Source of the DNA: Bacillus crepusculi
GTDB taxonomy: Bacteria; Bacillota; Bacilli; Bacillales; Bacillaceae
DNA length: 64,000 bases
Direction of reading: 5' to 3'
NCBI RefSeq assembly: GCF_014764715.1
Contig: NZ_JACXXE010000002.1
Span: forward strand, 62,001 to 126,000
Shown one piece after another: positions 37,803 to 46,817 of the stretch (position 1 is the stretch's first letter; every line of letters starts with the position of its first letter). The translations under genes were made by a program, and so were the position numbers. The notes under the pieces were generated by a model. That model had not been told where the DNA came from. It did not search any database and saw nothing but the letters and a program-made list of their open reading frames with translations.

Positions 37803-38894
37803 TTATGCCTGCTTGACGACGGAGTCCACTTCAACTGTCCAGCCGAAGATGTCCGGTTGTGTCCCTTTTTGAATACCAGTAATGGCTTCATACAATTTCT
37901 TCGACACTTCGCCTGTTTGACCATTTTGAATCACATATGGCTGATCATGATAAATTAATTCCCCGACAGGAGAGATGACAGCCGCCGTTCCAGTTCCAAA
38001 GATTTCTTCAAGCTCGCCTGATTGATGTGCTTCAATTAACTCATCAATTGAAATTTTGCGCTCTGTCACTGGAATTCCCCAATGTTTTAAGAGCTCAAGT
38101 ACAGAGTTACGTGTGATGCCTTCTAAAATACTGCCGTTCAATTCAGGCGTTACGATTTCTCCGTTGATTTTAAAGAAGATATTCATACTGCCGACTTCTT
38201 CAATGTACTTTTTCTCAACCCCATCAAGCCAAAGCACCTGTGAAAACCCTTTTGTTTCAGCGACTTGCTGTGCTTTCAGGCTTGAGGCATAGTTTCCAGC
38301 TGTTTTGGCATTTCCTGTTCCACCCTTAACGGCACGAACAAACTCGTTTTCAACTGCAATTTTGACCGGATGGATGCCTTCTTTATAGTATGATCCCACT
38401 GGAGATAAGATAATGAGTAGCTTATACGTGCTTGACGGTGCTACGCCTAAATACGGCTCAGTGGAAATAATGAATGGACGAATATACAAGGAAGTGCCCT
38501 CGGCATCAGGTACCCAATCCTTATCAATGCGAATGAGCTCATTTAAGCCCTCTAAAACCGTTTCTGTATCAATTTGTGGGATACACAGGCGGTCATTGGA
38601 TCTGTTTAAGCGTTCCATGTTCTTTTCCGGACGGAATAAGAGAATTTTTTGATCCTCTGAAACATAAGCCTTTAAGCCTTCAAAAACAGATTGCCCATAA
38701 TGATAGACCATCGAAGCGGGGTCCATTGCAATTGGCTGATAAGGAATAATTCTTGGATCATACCAGCCTTTATCAATTGAATAATCCATCACAAACATGT
38801 GATCTGTGAAGATTTTTCCGAATTCAAGTTGATCAGATTGAGGTTTTGGTTTTTTTGTTGAACTAAGTTCAACGCGGATGGGTTGTTTTGGCAT
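37803..38894 (-). CDS. ilvK: Branched-chain amino acid aminotransferase
   Basis: The 363-residue fold-type IV PLP enzyme has the segments [24 protein letters not shown], the PLP lysine region [16 protein letters not shown], and [10 protein letters not shown]. It makes leucine, isoleucine and valine from their keto acids. It matches B. subtilis IlvK (YwaA) in length and start. AAGGAGA precedes ATG 38894, and a CodY-like box lies just upstream. Confidence 0.92.
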   Translation of the reverse strand: MPKQPIRVELSSTKKPKPQSDQLEFGKIFTDHMFVMDYSIDKGWYDPRIIPYQPIAMDPASMVYHYGQSVFEGLKAYVSEDQKILLFRPEKNMERLNRSNDRLCIPQIDTETVLEGLNELIRIDKDWVPDAEGTSLYIRPFIISTEPYLGVAPSSTYKLLIILSPVGSYYKEGIHPVKIAVENEFVRAVKGGTGNAKTAGNYASSLKAQQVAETKGFSQVLWLDGVEKKYIEEVGSMNIFFKINGEIVTPELNGSILEGITRNSVLELLKHWGIPVTERKISIDELIEAHQSGELEEIFGTGTAAVISPVGELIYHDQPYVIQNGQTGEVSKKLYEAITGIQKGTQPDIFGWTVEVDSVVKQA

Positions 38895-38914
38895 TGTAAA
38901 TCTCCTTGCTGTTT

Positions 38915-38929
38915 TATTATTTGAAAATT
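38915..38929 (-). promoter_or_regulatory. CodY-like box upstream of ilvK
   Basis: On the ilvK strand AATTTTCAAATAATA agrees with the CodY motif AATTTTCWGAAAATT at 12 of 15 positions. It lies 21-35 bases before the start codon. Regulation by branched-chain amino acids would suit the gene. Confidence 0.55.
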
Positions 38930-39105
38930 CTAATAATATGAAATAATTATGATTCTATTCTATACCTTCACAAAATATTAGCAATAGGTTTTCTGGAATT
39001 CAGATAAGAAAAATCTGTTAAAGCGCTTTTCTTCTCTCTGCCGTCAGCTTGGCTCGTGTCACCCCTTTTTAAAAAGAAATAAAATCCAAATACGATATTA
39101 ACTGA

Positions 39106-39198
39106 TTAATCTGACAATTTAAAAGTGATTGGTTTTCCTGTAAGATATTCTTTCAACCATACACCTTTTGACCAGTACATTGCAAGGGGCATCGTCAT
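39106..39198 (-). CDS. Possible 30-residue small protein
   Basis: The frame encodes MTMPLAMYWSKGVWLKEYLT followed by GKPITFKLSD. AGAGG lies about eight bases upstream. Residue composition is protein-like, but the length is short and no homologue comes to mind; it may be the remnant of a longer gene. The rest of the 38895-39261 gap contains the ilvK promoter and AT-rich sequence, with TTAAAGCGCTTTTC at about 39018 as an imperfect cre. Confidence 0.3.
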   Translation of the reverse strand: MTMPLAMYWSKGVWLKEYLTGKPITFKLSD

Positions 39199-39261
39199 AT
39201 TTTAATCCTCTTTTTTTTAACCGATAAAGGAAGAAGAGAAGTGAAAGGAGCAAACAACAAG

Positions 39262-40689
39262 ATGAAACGAGCGATACCAGGCATTTTACTGATTTTATTC
39301 ATGACCGTGATCAGCTTTGGCTGTCAAGCGATGACAGAGGAGGCTGGCGCCAAGCAAGGCACAGCCTATTACGTGGCGACAAACGGAAACGACCAAAACC
39401 CAGGAACGAAAAAAAAGCCTTTCCGCACACTGAAAAAAGCGGCAAGTATGGCTAAAGCCGGGGCAACCATTTACATGAGAGGCGGTACATACAAAGAGAA
39501 ATTGAGTGTCCGCCATTCAGGAACTAAGAAAGCACCGGTTGTCTTTCAAGCTTACGGAAAAGAAAAACCAGTGATTAGCGGGGCTTCCCTTAAAGGAAAT
39601 CAAGCAGATGGCGGTCTTGTCACGATCGATCAAAAAAGCTACATTACCCTCAAAGGCCTGACTGTAGGACATCTTAAGACGAATAAAGAAGATTTGACAC
39701 CAGTTGGTATTTTTATCAAAGGAAGCGGCAAAGGCGTCAAGCTGCTCAACAACCGAGTGTATGACATTCAGACGAAACATAAAAATGGAAATGCACATGG
39801 AATTGCTGTCTATGGGACAAAAGCGCCTGCAGCGATTGAAGACATTGAAATCAAAGGAAATACCGTTGAAAAATTAAAGCTGGGCTTCAGTGAAGCGCTT
39901 GTGCTAAATGGTAACGTCAAAAAATTCCGTGTGACACATAACACAGTCCGGCACACTGATAATATTGGCATTGATTTAATTGGTTTTGAAAACGTGGCAC
40001 CCTCTAAAAAGTATGATCAAGTCAGAAATGGTGTCATCTCTAGAAACAAAGTATATGAGATTACGAGTGCAGGGAACCCAGCCTATGGCGGCGACATCTC
40101 CGCTGGCGGAATTTATGTTGATGGCGGGAAAGACATTGTGATTGATCATAACATTTCACATCACAATGACCTTGGGATTGAAGTCACAAGTGAACATAAA
40201 GGGAAAATGGCGGATCGCATTCGCATCGAACACAACCAAGTGTATTTGAACCGTTATACAGGCATTTCAATTGGCGGCTATGACAAGAAGCGGGGCGGAA
40301 CTACAAACACGACGATCTCACATAATATTTTGTACAAAAATGACACAGCCGGCTTAGAAGGCGGTCAGTTGCTGATGCAATATCAAGCAGTGAACAATCG
40401 AATCACGAATAATATCATGACAGCTAGTGCCTCGCATTACTTAGTCGTCAATCTTTATGAAGTGAACCAAAAGAATACATTCCAGAAAAACGTCTATGAT
40501 GACCGCAAAGGTGCGAAAGCATCACAGTGGGTGTGGCGCGGGAAATGGATGGAAGGCTACCAAACATATCGCTCTAAAAGCGGTCAAGATAAAGGATCAG
40601 CACACCTCAATCCACAATATGTAAATGAGAAAAAATATGATTTCCGTCTGAAGGCATCATCACCTGCTAAGAAAATCATTGGCAACTAA
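39262..40689 (+). CDS. Secreted right-handed beta-helix protein, PL9 pectate-lyase-like
   Basis: The 475-residue product has a signal sequence (residues 1-20; a Cys in SFGC makes a poor lipobox), a DUF1565 start (TNGNDQNPGTKKKPFRTLKKA) and many beta-helix coils rich in IDHNISHHND and NNRITNN patterns. This layout is typical of family PL9 exo/endo-pectate lyases. With the PL1 lyase at 26724 it suggests pectin use. AAAGGAG lies 11 bases before ATG 39262; GTG 39241 is an alternative start. Catalytic residues were not checked. Confidence 0.7.
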   Translation: MKRAIPGILLILFMTVISFGCQAMTEEAGAKQGTAYYVATNGNDQNPGTKKKPFRTLKKAASMAKAGATIYMRGGTYKEKLSVRHSGTKKAPVVFQAYGKEKPVISGASLKGNQADGGLVTIDQKSYITLKGLTVGHLKTNKEDLTPVGIFIKGSGKGVKLLNNRVYDIQTKHKNGNAHGIAVYGTKAPAAIEDIEIKGNTVEKLKLGFSEALVLNGNVKKFRVTHNTVRHTDNIGIDLIGFENVAPSKKYDQVRNGVISRNKVYEITSAGNPAYGGDISAGGIYVDGGKDIVIDHNISHHNDLGIEVTSEHKGKMADRIRIEHNQVYLNRYTGISIGGYDKKRGGTTNTTISHNILYKNDTAGLEGGQLLMQYQAVNNRITNNIMTASASHYLVVNLYEVNQKNTFQKNVYDDRKGAKASQWVWRGKWMEGYQTYRSKSGQDKGSAHLNPQYVNEKKYDFRLKASSPAKKIIGN

Positions 40690-40739
40690 TCCTATCATTG
40701 ACTACGAATGCCTCATATTAGAAATATTCAAAAAAATCA

Positions 40740-40768
40740 TTGACATTGGTGTGACATCACATTAAAGT
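40740..40768 (+). promoter_or_regulatory. SigA promoter of the S-box transcript
   Basis: TTGACA, 17 bases, TAAAGT. It lies about 40 bases before the SAM riboswitch, at the right distance for a leader start near 40775. Confidence 0.7.
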
Positions 40769-40806
40769 AAAGAAGACATTTCAACTAAAACAAATTTCAT
40801 AACGGA

Positions 40807-40920
40807 TCTCTTATCAAGAGAGGCAGAGGGACTGGCCCTATGACGCCCAGCAACCGTTTCTATTTTTAGAAATTGGTGCTAATTCCTGCAAAGCTGTTAC
40901 AGCTTTGACAGATAAGAGAG
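40807..40920 (+). ncRNA. SAM-I (S-box) riboswitch aptamer
   Basis: The leader shows the S-box landmarks in order: P1 strand CTCTTATC, AAGAGAGGCAGAGGGACTGG, CCCTATGACGCCCAGCAACC, the variable P3 hairpin, GGTGCTAATTCCTGC, and the closing P1 strand GATAAGAG. It binds S-adenosylmethionine; with SAM bound, the downstream terminator forms. The controlled genes are a ribose-type ABC transporter (41089-44787), implying uptake of a sulfur compound. Confidence 0.97.
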
Positions 40921-40957
40921 GAAGAATTCCCGATACATGTTTCATGCAACGGTAATC

Positions 40958-40989
40958 AAGCCTCTCTTTATCAAGAGAGGCTTTTTTTG
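40958..40989 (+). terminator. Riboswitch terminator
   Basis: AAGCCTCTCTT pairs perfectly with AAGAGAGGCTT around a 4-base loop, then TTTTT. Its left arm can pair with the P1 side AGAGAGG as antiterminator. Confidence 0.9.
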
Positions 40990-41088
40990 TCTCCTTTTTA
41001 GCTCAAACGTCTAGTTTACAAGCATTTTCTCACTTTTTTACCTAGTTTTCCGATGTGAAAAATAAAAACACCTTGAGGAGGAACAGAA

Positions 41089-42207
41089 ATGAAACGTACA
41101 TATTGGACATCATCTCTTGTATTACTAACGGTCCTGACCGTCCTATTAACCGGCTGCGGCACCGGATCAAGCCCAGGCTCAAAGGCAAATGCGAACGAAA
41201 AAGTCTCCTTTGACAATGTACCAAAACGATTTGCAAAGGGACAGGGGGCAAAAATTAAAGTCATCCGCAAAATTGGAGGAGACGATCATACGGCTCAGTT
41301 TTTAGCTGGAACCAAGGCAGAAGGTGAAGCGCTAGGCTTTACGGTAGACGTCTACACAGCAAATGGGGATACCGCGAAGTTCCATGATGCGATCTCTCAG
41401 GCGCTAGAAGAAAACTATGATGGCTTTATTATCTCTCATGGAGACGACGAGGCGACAGTCGCTGATGTGAAAAAGATTACAGCAAAAGGCATTCCCGTTG
41501 TGGCGTTTGATTCGAACCCTAAGCTGAAGGACATTAAAGGGGTCACAGTGACGTCACAAGATGACGAACAATTAGCGAAAAAATCATTAGATGCACTCGT
41601 GTCTGATTTTAAAGGAAAAGCAAATATTGCGTACCTCTGGGTCGATGGGTTCCCGCCAATGGTGAGACGAAACAAGGTATACCAAGAAACACTCAAACAA
41701 CATACAGGGATCAAGGAGCTTGACCGTTTTGGCGTTGCTTCCTCTGATACGTCTGTTCAAACACAAAATGCAGTGGCTGCCATGCTGAATAAGTATCCAA
41801 AGGGCAAGCTTGACGCTATCTTTGCTACATGGGATGCCTTTGCCATTGGAGCAGCAAGAGCGCTTAAGGAAGCAGGAAGAACAGAGGTGAAGATTTACGG
41901 TATTGATGTGTCAAATGCCGATCTTCAAGAAATGACAGCGAAAGACAGTCCATGGAAGTACACAGCAGCGGTTGATCCAAAGCTCATTGGTGCAGTTGAC
42001 GTGAGAATTCTTGCGAAGAAATTAGCTGGCGAGAAAACCCCTTCTTCCTATGATCTTGAGGCCTCTCTCATCTCACAAAAGCAGCTTCAACAAGCGGGCA
42101 AAGCCATCAATATGGTCAATCTTGCAGACGAAGTCAAGGGATTCGGTTCATCGACTGCTTTTGAAGAAGATTGGATGAAGACCTTGAAGAAGCATTATGC
42201 AAAATAA
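41089..42207 (+). CDS. Sugar-type ABC transporter binding lipoprotein under S-box control
   Basis: The 372-residue lipoprotein (lipobox LLTGC, Cys23) has an RbsB-like periplasmic-binding fold: IKVIRKIGGDDHTAQFLAGTKAEGEALGF, DGFIISHGD, IPVVAFDSNP and IFATWDAFAIGAARAL. Family members bind ribose, other pentoses or autoinducer-2. Because a SAM riboswitch controls it, a methylthio-pentose such as 5-methylthioribose is a reasonable guess. It starts after GGAGGA and ends at a hairpin before the ATPase gene. Confidence 0.85.
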   Translation: MKRTYWTSSLVLLTVLTVLLTGCGTGSSPGSKANANEKVSFDNVPKRFAKGQGAKIKVIRKIGGDDHTAQFLAGTKAEGEALGFTVDVYTANGDTAKFHDAISQALEENYDGFIISHGDDEATVADVKKITAKGIPVVAFDSNPKLKDIKGVTVTSQDDEQLAKKSLDALVSDFKGKANIAYLWVDGFPPMVRRNKVYQETLKQHTGIKELDRFGVASSDTSVQTQNAVAAMLNKYPKGKLDAIFATWDAFAIGAARALKEAGRTEVKIYGIDVSNADLQEMTAKDSPWKYTAAVDPKLIGAVDVRILAKKLAGEKTPSSYDLEASLISQKQLQQAGKAINMVNLADEVKGFGSSTAFEEDWMKTLKKHYAK

Positions 42208-42215
42208 ACCAACTT

Positions 42216-42239
42216 ACACTCTCTTTCCATAGAGGGTGT
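42216..42239 (+). terminator. Intercistronic hairpin after the binding-protein gene
   Basis: ACACTCTCT pairs with AGAGGGTGT (one wobble) around TTCCAT, followed by TTCGTTTTT. It probably lets part of the transcripts stop here, giving more binding protein than ATPase and permease. Confidence 0.65.
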
Positions 42240-42280
42240 TTCGTTTTTGAAATAACGCTCAATTGAGAAGGAGGACACCT

Positions 42281-43777
42281 ATGACATCGCCGCTTGTTTG
42301 TATGAAGAATATTTCAATTGAATTCCCAGGGGTTAAAGCGTTAGATCAAGTGAATTTCACATTAAAAAAAGGGACGGTCCATGCACTGATTGGGGCGAAT
42401 GGTGCTGGGAAGTCAACATTAATGAAAGTTCTTTCTGGTGCTCATTCACATTTTGAAGGTACCATTCACATCAATGGCAAGGCGGCATCCATTCAAACCC
42501 CAAAGGATGCGGCCATATACGGTGTGCAGACGGTCCATCAAGAAGTGGATACAGCTCTTGTCCCCTACTTAAGTGTTGGTGAAAATATGATGATGCATGA
42601 GATTGAGAAAACATCATTTGTCCGCTGGAAAGAGCTTCATCGCAAGGCGGCTCAATTATTAAAAGAGATGGACATCGACATCTCCACCAAACGTCTTGTA
42701 AGTGATCTGACTCTTGCAGAAAAACAAATGGTGCTCATTGCCAAGGCTGTTTCGGTCAAATGCAGCATTTTAATTTTAGATGAACCAACGGCTCCGCTCA
42801 GTCATGCAGAAACAAGTAAGCTATTCTCAATGATTGATCTGTTGAAAAAGAATGGAACGGGCATCGTCTTTATCTCCCATCGCATGCCCGAAATTTTCAA
42901 CATCTGTGATGAGCTGACTGTGATGCGAAATGGAACCGATGTAGCGGCACACCTCGTCAAGGAGACAAATCCGCAGCAGGTGATTGAGGAAATGCTTGGT
43001 GCACCATTAGAGGAGCAATTTCCACCCCGTACACCTTTGAAGGATGCACCTATTGTGCTTGAAGTGAAACATTTATACGATGAGCATAAATTAAGCAACA
43101 TTCACCTTCATGTGAAAAAGGGGGAAATTCTTGGCATTGCAGGACTTGTCGGTGCTGGTAAAACAGAATTGTGTAAAGCCCTTTTCGGCGCCTCAGAAAA
43201 AAAGATGGGGACTGTGCAACTTCATGGTAAAACCATTCAAATCAAATCGCCTCACCAAGCAGTGAGAGCCGGCTTGGCACTTGTTCCCGAGGAGCGGAGG
43301 AAGGAGGGAATTCTGACGGAAGAGACCGTGGGATGGAACCTAACGGCCGCAAGTCTTCGCTCATTCTCACGGATGTTTAGCTTCGTACATCGTTCTAAGG
43401 AAAGGCAGGTAGCAGGTGAAATCGTCAAACGGCTTGGCGTCAAAACGCCATCTCTTGAAGCGAAGGTGAAGCATCTATCTGGTGGAAATCAGCAGAAGAT
43501 AGCCATCGGAAAATGGCTGTTAGCTGAGGCGGATGTGTATCTCTTTGATGAACCAACCAAAGGTGTAGACGTTGGAGCGAAAAAAGACATTTTCTCTCTG
43601 ATTGCAGCACTTGCTGCCAGGGGGAAATCCGTGATTTATGCGTCAAGTGAGCTGTCGGAAATTGTGGGCATCGCAGACCGAGTATACGTGCTATATGATG
43701 GCAGCATTGCCCGGGAAATGACCGCACCAACGACGGAAGAAGAGCTTTTATATCATTCAACAGGAGGACAATCATGA
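42281..43777 (+). CDS. Sugar-type ABC transporter double ATPase (RbsA family)
   Basis: The 498-residue protein has two ATPase domains. The first has Walker A GANGAGKST and LILDEPTAPLS; the second has GLVGAGKTE, LSGGNQQK and FDEPTKGVDVG. This fused arrangement is the CUT2 (ribose/galactoside) type. AGAAGGAGG precedes ATG 42281, inside a slightly longer in-frame ORF. It energises the permease encoded next, which overlaps by four bases. Confidence 0.9.
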   Translation: MTSPLVCMKNISIEFPGVKALDQVNFTLKKGTVHALIGANGAGKSTLMKVLSGAHSHFEGTIHINGKAASIQTPKDAAIYGVQTVHQEVDTALVPYLSVGENMMMHEIEKTSFVRWKELHRKAAQLLKEMDIDISTKRLVSDLTLAEKQMVLIAKAVSVKCSILILDEPTAPLSHAETSKLFSMIDLLKKNGTGIVFISHRMPEIFNICDELTVMRNGTDVAAHLVKETNPQQVIEEMLGAPLEEQFPPRTPLKDAPIVLEVKHLYDEHKLSNIHLHVKKGEILGIAGLVGAGKTELCKALFGASEKKMGTVQLHGKTIQIKSPHQAVRAGLALVPEERRKEGILTEETVGWNLTAASLRSFSRMFSFVHRSKERQVAGEIVKRLGVKTPSLEAKVKHLSGGNQQKIAIGKWLLAEADVYLFDEPTKGVDVGAKKDIFSLIAALAARGKSVIYASSELSEIVGIADRVYVLYDGSIAREMTAPTTEEELLYHSTGGQS

Positions 43778-44787
43778 GCGAGCGACAAATTTCAGCCCCT
43801 GTGCAGCAAATCAAAAAACAGCGGCCATCCTTTCACCTATTTGATTTCTTTTATCAATATGGCACCATCTTAACGATTGTCGTTTTGATCGTGGTATTTG
43901 CAGCAGCGAATCCAGCGTTTTTGCAATCAGGGAATCTCATCAACATTTTACGGTCTATTTCAATTGTCACCATCATTGCGGTGGGCTTAACGATATCATT
44001 GGCAGTAAACGGGTTTGATTTATCAGTCGGCTCAGTCGCTACATTATCGAATGCGATTGTGATCTCAATGTTTGTATGGTTCTCACAAAACCCATTGATT
44101 GCGATTCTCTCTGCGCTAGCGGCTTCTCTGATTGTTGGTTTACTTAATGCATGGATGATTGTCAAAATGAAGATTCCAGATATGCTCATGACATTAGCCA
44201 TGATGTTTATCATTCAAGGGCTGGCTCAAACCTACACGAAGGGTGCGACCATTTCAGAAAATATGGTGATGCCTGATGGTACTTTCTCAACGGGTACCAT
44301 CCCCGCCTTCTTCAGCAAAATCGGACAGGTGCCATATATCATCCTTATTATGGCAGTCATTGTGCTATTTGCGCATGTTTTCATGACCTACACAAAGCAC
44401 GGTCGATTCATGTACATCATCGGTGGAAATAAGGAAGCGGCTCGATTGTCGGGCATTCATGTGAACAAATACAAAATCGCAGCATATTTGCTCTCAGCTT
44501 TATTTGCAGCAATTGGTGGTATCGTACTGGCGTCAAGGGTCATGACAGCAGAAATTAACGCTGGCACGCCCTATTTAATGGATGGAGTAGCGGCTGCCTT
44601 TATCGGTTTTTCCGTCATGGGGGCAGGTAAGCCAAATGCATTTGGCACTTTTATTGGGGCTGTGCTCATCGGTATTTTGCAAAATGGACTTGTCATGATG
44701 TCTGTCCCTTACTATGCGATGGACATTGTAAAAGGAGCGGTGTTTGCACTTGCGCTGGCGCTGACGTATTACAAGCAGCGTGGATAA
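43774..44787 (+). CDS. Sugar-type ABC transporter permease (RbsC family)
   Basis: The 337-residue permease has about eight to ten spans and the family segments GLTISLAVNGFDLSVGSVATL and TPYLMDGVAAAFIGFSVMGAGKPN. It completes the S-box-controlled importer. No gene of methylthioribose salvage (mtnK, mtnA) is adjacent. Confidence 0.88.
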   Translation: MSERQISAPVQQIKKQRPSFHLFDFFYQYGTILTIVVLIVVFAAANPAFLQSGNLINILRSISIVTIIAVGLTISLAVNGFDLSVGSVATLSNAIVISMFVWFSQNPLIAILSALAASLIVGLLNAWMIVKMKIPDMLMTLAMMFIIQGLAQTYTKGATISENMVMPDGTFSTGTIPAFFSKIGQVPYIILIMAVIVLFAHVFMTYTKHGRFMYIIGGNKEAARLSGIHVNKYKIAAYLLSALFAAIGGIVLASRVMTAEINAGTPYLMDGVAAAFIGFSVMGAGKPNAFGTFIGAVLIGILQNGLVMMSVPYYAMDIVKGAVFALALALTYYKQRG

Positions 44788-44801
44788 TGGCAGATTTTTT
44801 T

Positions 44802-44828
44802 TAAAACCATTCGAGTCCTTTCTCCGTC
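44802..44828 (+). promoter_or_regulatory. Possible ECF (SigM/SigW-type) promoter of sasA
   Basis: TAAAAC, 17 bases, CGTC resembles the TGAAAC/CGTC promoters of cell-envelope-stress sigma factors, which drive ywaC in B. subtilis. GCGGCG-TAAC-CGCCGT just downstream forms a 5' hairpin. Confidence 0.45.
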
Positions 44829-44882
44829 TAGTTAACGGAATGCGGCGTAACCGCCGTTTGCCAAAAGGAGATGACAAATAGA

Positions 44883-45515
44883 ATGAATATGTCAGCAACT
44901 CATGTAGAAGACTTGAAAAGTGTCATGGAAGACTGGAAAAATGAATTATTAGTATATAAATTTGCGTTAGATGAAATGGATACAAAGTTTTCAATTATCA
45001 GCCAGGAATATAATTTAATCCATGGACACAACCCAATAGAGCATACAAAATCACGAATCAAATCCTTTGAAAGCATCGTGAATAAGCTAGCAAGAAAAGG
45101 ATGCGACATCACCACACAATGTGCAAAGGAACACATTCATGATATCGCTGGAGTCCGCATCATCTGTTCCTTTATTCAGGATATCTATAACATTATTGAT
45201 GTATTGAGGCAAAGAGAGGATTTAAAGATCCTTGAAGTGAAGGATTACATTCAAGACCCGAAGCCAAACGGCTACAGAAGTCTTCATTTAATTGTTGAGA
45301 TTCCTGTCTACTTAACGAATCGTGTGGAGCATGTGAAGGTTGAGATTCAGGTGCGGACCATTGCGATGGATTTTTGGGCGAGCCTTGAGCATAAAATCTA
45401 TTATAAACTGCAAAACGATGTCCCTCATCAGCTGACCGATGAACTGAAGGAAGCGGCAGATATCGCCCATTACTTAGATGAAAAAATGCAAAGTATCAAA
45501 CGGGAAATTGATTAA
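44883..45515 (+). CDS. sasA: Small alarmone synthetase
   Basis: The 210-residue enzyme has only the (p)ppGpp synthetase domain: THVEDLKSVMEDWKNELLVYK, HIHDIAGVRIICSFI, PKPNGYRSLHLIVEIP, VEIQVRTIAMDFWASLEHKIYYK split across the active site. It lacks the hydrolase domain of RelA. Length and sequence correspond to YwaC/SasA of B. subtilis, induced by cell-wall stress. AAAAGGAG lies 12 bases before ATG 44883; ATG 44889 is also possible. Confidence 0.92.
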   Translation: MNMSATHVEDLKSVMEDWKNELLVYKFALDEMDTKFSIISQEYNLIHGHNPIEHTKSRIKSFESIVNKLARKGCDITTQCAKEHIHDIAGVRIICSFIQDIYNIIDVLRQREDLKILEVKDYIQDPKPNGYRSLHLIVEIPVYLTNRVEHVKVEIQVRTIAMDFWASLEHKIYYKLQNDVPHQLTDELKEAADIAHYLDEKMQSIKREID

Positions 45516-45526
45516 CGCATAAAAAA

Positions 45527-45557
45527 GAGTAGCTGTTTCGATCACAGCTACTCCTTT
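45527..45557. terminator. Bidirectional terminator between sasA and phr
   Basis: GAGTAGCTGT pairs perfectly with ACAGCTACTC around a 7-base loop, with A-run on the left and CTTTT on the right. Confidence 0.85.
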
Positions 45558-45562
45558 TCAAT

Positions 45563-45715
45563 TTAAGGGTTGGTTCCGCGATCTCTCTTTTGAATGATCG
45601 TACCCTTGTCTTGAGATTGTGCAGATTGGCTGTCTTTTTGGGGAGAAGTGCCAATGAAAACACCTGTTATCAAGAGCGTAAAAATCGCACCTGTGACGAG
45701 CCATTTCTTCATCAT
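45563..45715 (-). CDS. Phr pre-signalling peptide
   Basis: A 50-residue ORF follows rap on the same strand. It has a basic start and hydrophobic signal segment (MMKKWLVTGAIFTLLITGVF), a polar Gln/Ser-rich region, and the C-terminus QKRDRGTNP. That is the plan of Phr proteins, whose last five or six residues are released, re-imported by Opp and inhibit the cognate Rap. DRGTN, RGTNP or DRGTNP are candidate mature peptides and resemble PhrC (ERGMT) in the RG core. GGAGTGATG precedes the two ATG codons (45715, 45712). Confidence 0.82.
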   Translation of the reverse strand: MMKKWLVTGAIFTLLITGVFIGTSPQKDSQSAQSQDKGTIIQKRDRGTNP

Positions 45716-45731
45716 ACATCACTCCATATTC

Positions 45732-46817
45732 TTAACAAGTTTTTAATGACAACGCCTTGTTCCAAAAATAAATGGATTCTTCATGAAGCCCATGATCCGT
45801 TAAGTAAGCTGCTACATCCTGACAGATGGCCTCAAGATCGACTAGGAAATTCATCGATTCCAATTGATCACAATAAGACTTGATTTGCTCAATCATGTTG
45901 TCTGGCTGAAGCATGAGTGCTTCTAAAATGGATAATTTAAGTGAAATGTTTCGTTGTTTTAAATTTTCTGCTTTTTGAAGTGAAAGCTGTACGTAATAGT
46001 GGAACAAACCAGGCTTTTTCAGCTTAAATAGTGCTTTTGTGTAGGCATACATGGCAAGTAAATAGCCGCCTGGAGAAGAAGTTTCGAATGTCTCTATCAA
46101 TAAAGCTTTTTCTAGGAGTGGCACAGCTTCACTGTATTCATTTCTTAAACTTTTAATAAAGGCTGCATTGCAATACGCGTGACCAAGTAAATCTGGATCT
46201 TCCATCTGTTCTAGTGAATGAATCACCTGCTGAAACAAAGTCTCTGCCTCATCATATTTCGATTGATCAGCATAATTCAAAGCAAGCATCATTTGACAGC
46301 TGATTGATTTTTTCACATAACATGGATCTGCGTCGTAAATAGATGAAGCCAGCTTTAAGTGGTGTATGGAGAGAAGCGTGGACCTAATATTATAATATAG
46401 GCACCCAGTTTTATAATGAAATTCTGCTTTTTCAATGTCATCGTGCACGAGGTCTAATTTATCCTCGGCCAATTTTAAATGATGAAATGCTGTATCCTGA
46501 TTTCCTCGGCGCATTTCATACATGCCTTTAAAGAAATAGAAATAATAGCTGAGCATATCATCCGTACGGACCGCATTTTCATCAACAAAAAGACTATGAT
46601 CTAACGAAGCTGTATCTTCGATGAGATCTTTAAAACGGTATTCTAGTAATTGATAGTAAAGTAAGACGTCTTGGTTCTCTTCCATTCGATCAAATGCTTG
46701 AAGAATGTCTTCTTTTAGCTGTATCGCTTCTTGTATCTCTCTTTTTTTCATCATGACATACCAGTCGTTTAGCATATTCGCTACATCAACGGACGACAAA
46801 ACCCCTGTTTCTGCCAA
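45732..46817 (-). CDS. Rap-family response-regulator phosphatase/inhibitor
   Basis: The 361-residue protein has the Rap N-terminal helical bundle (VANMLNDWYVMMKKREIQEA) and about six TPR units (for example AFHHLKLAEDKLD, YDEAETLFQQVIHSLEQMEDPDLLGHAYCNAAFIK). Rap proteins inhibit Spo0F, ComA or DegU until bound by a Phr peptide, here encoded 16 bases downstream. TTG 46817 is chosen as start because AAAGGAGG lies seven bases before it; an in-frame ATG at 46838 overlaps that site. Target cannot be assigned. Confidence 0.9.
   Translation of the reverse strand: MAETGVLSSVDVANMLNDWYVMMKKREIQEAIQLKEDILQAFDRMEENQDVLLYYQLLEYRFKDLIEDTASLDHSLFVDENAVRTDDMLSYYFYFFKGMYEMRRGNQDTAFHHLKLAEDKLDLVHDDIEKAEFHYKTGCLYYNIRSTLLSIHHLKLASSIYDADPCYVKKSISCQMMLALNYADQSKYDEAETLFQQVIHSLEQMEDPDLLGHAYCNAAFIKSLRNEYSEAVPLLEKALLIETFETSSPGGYLLAMYAYTKALFKLKKPGLFHYYVQLSLQKAENLKQRNISLKLSILEALMLQPDNMIEQIKSYCDQLESMNFLVDLEAICQDVAAYLTDHGLHEESIYFWNKALSLKTC

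Noticed and set aside
40807-40989. Considered a T-box or other leader RNA before the sugar-type transporter
   Set aside because: No T-box sequence or anticodon-like specifier; all S-box elements are present.
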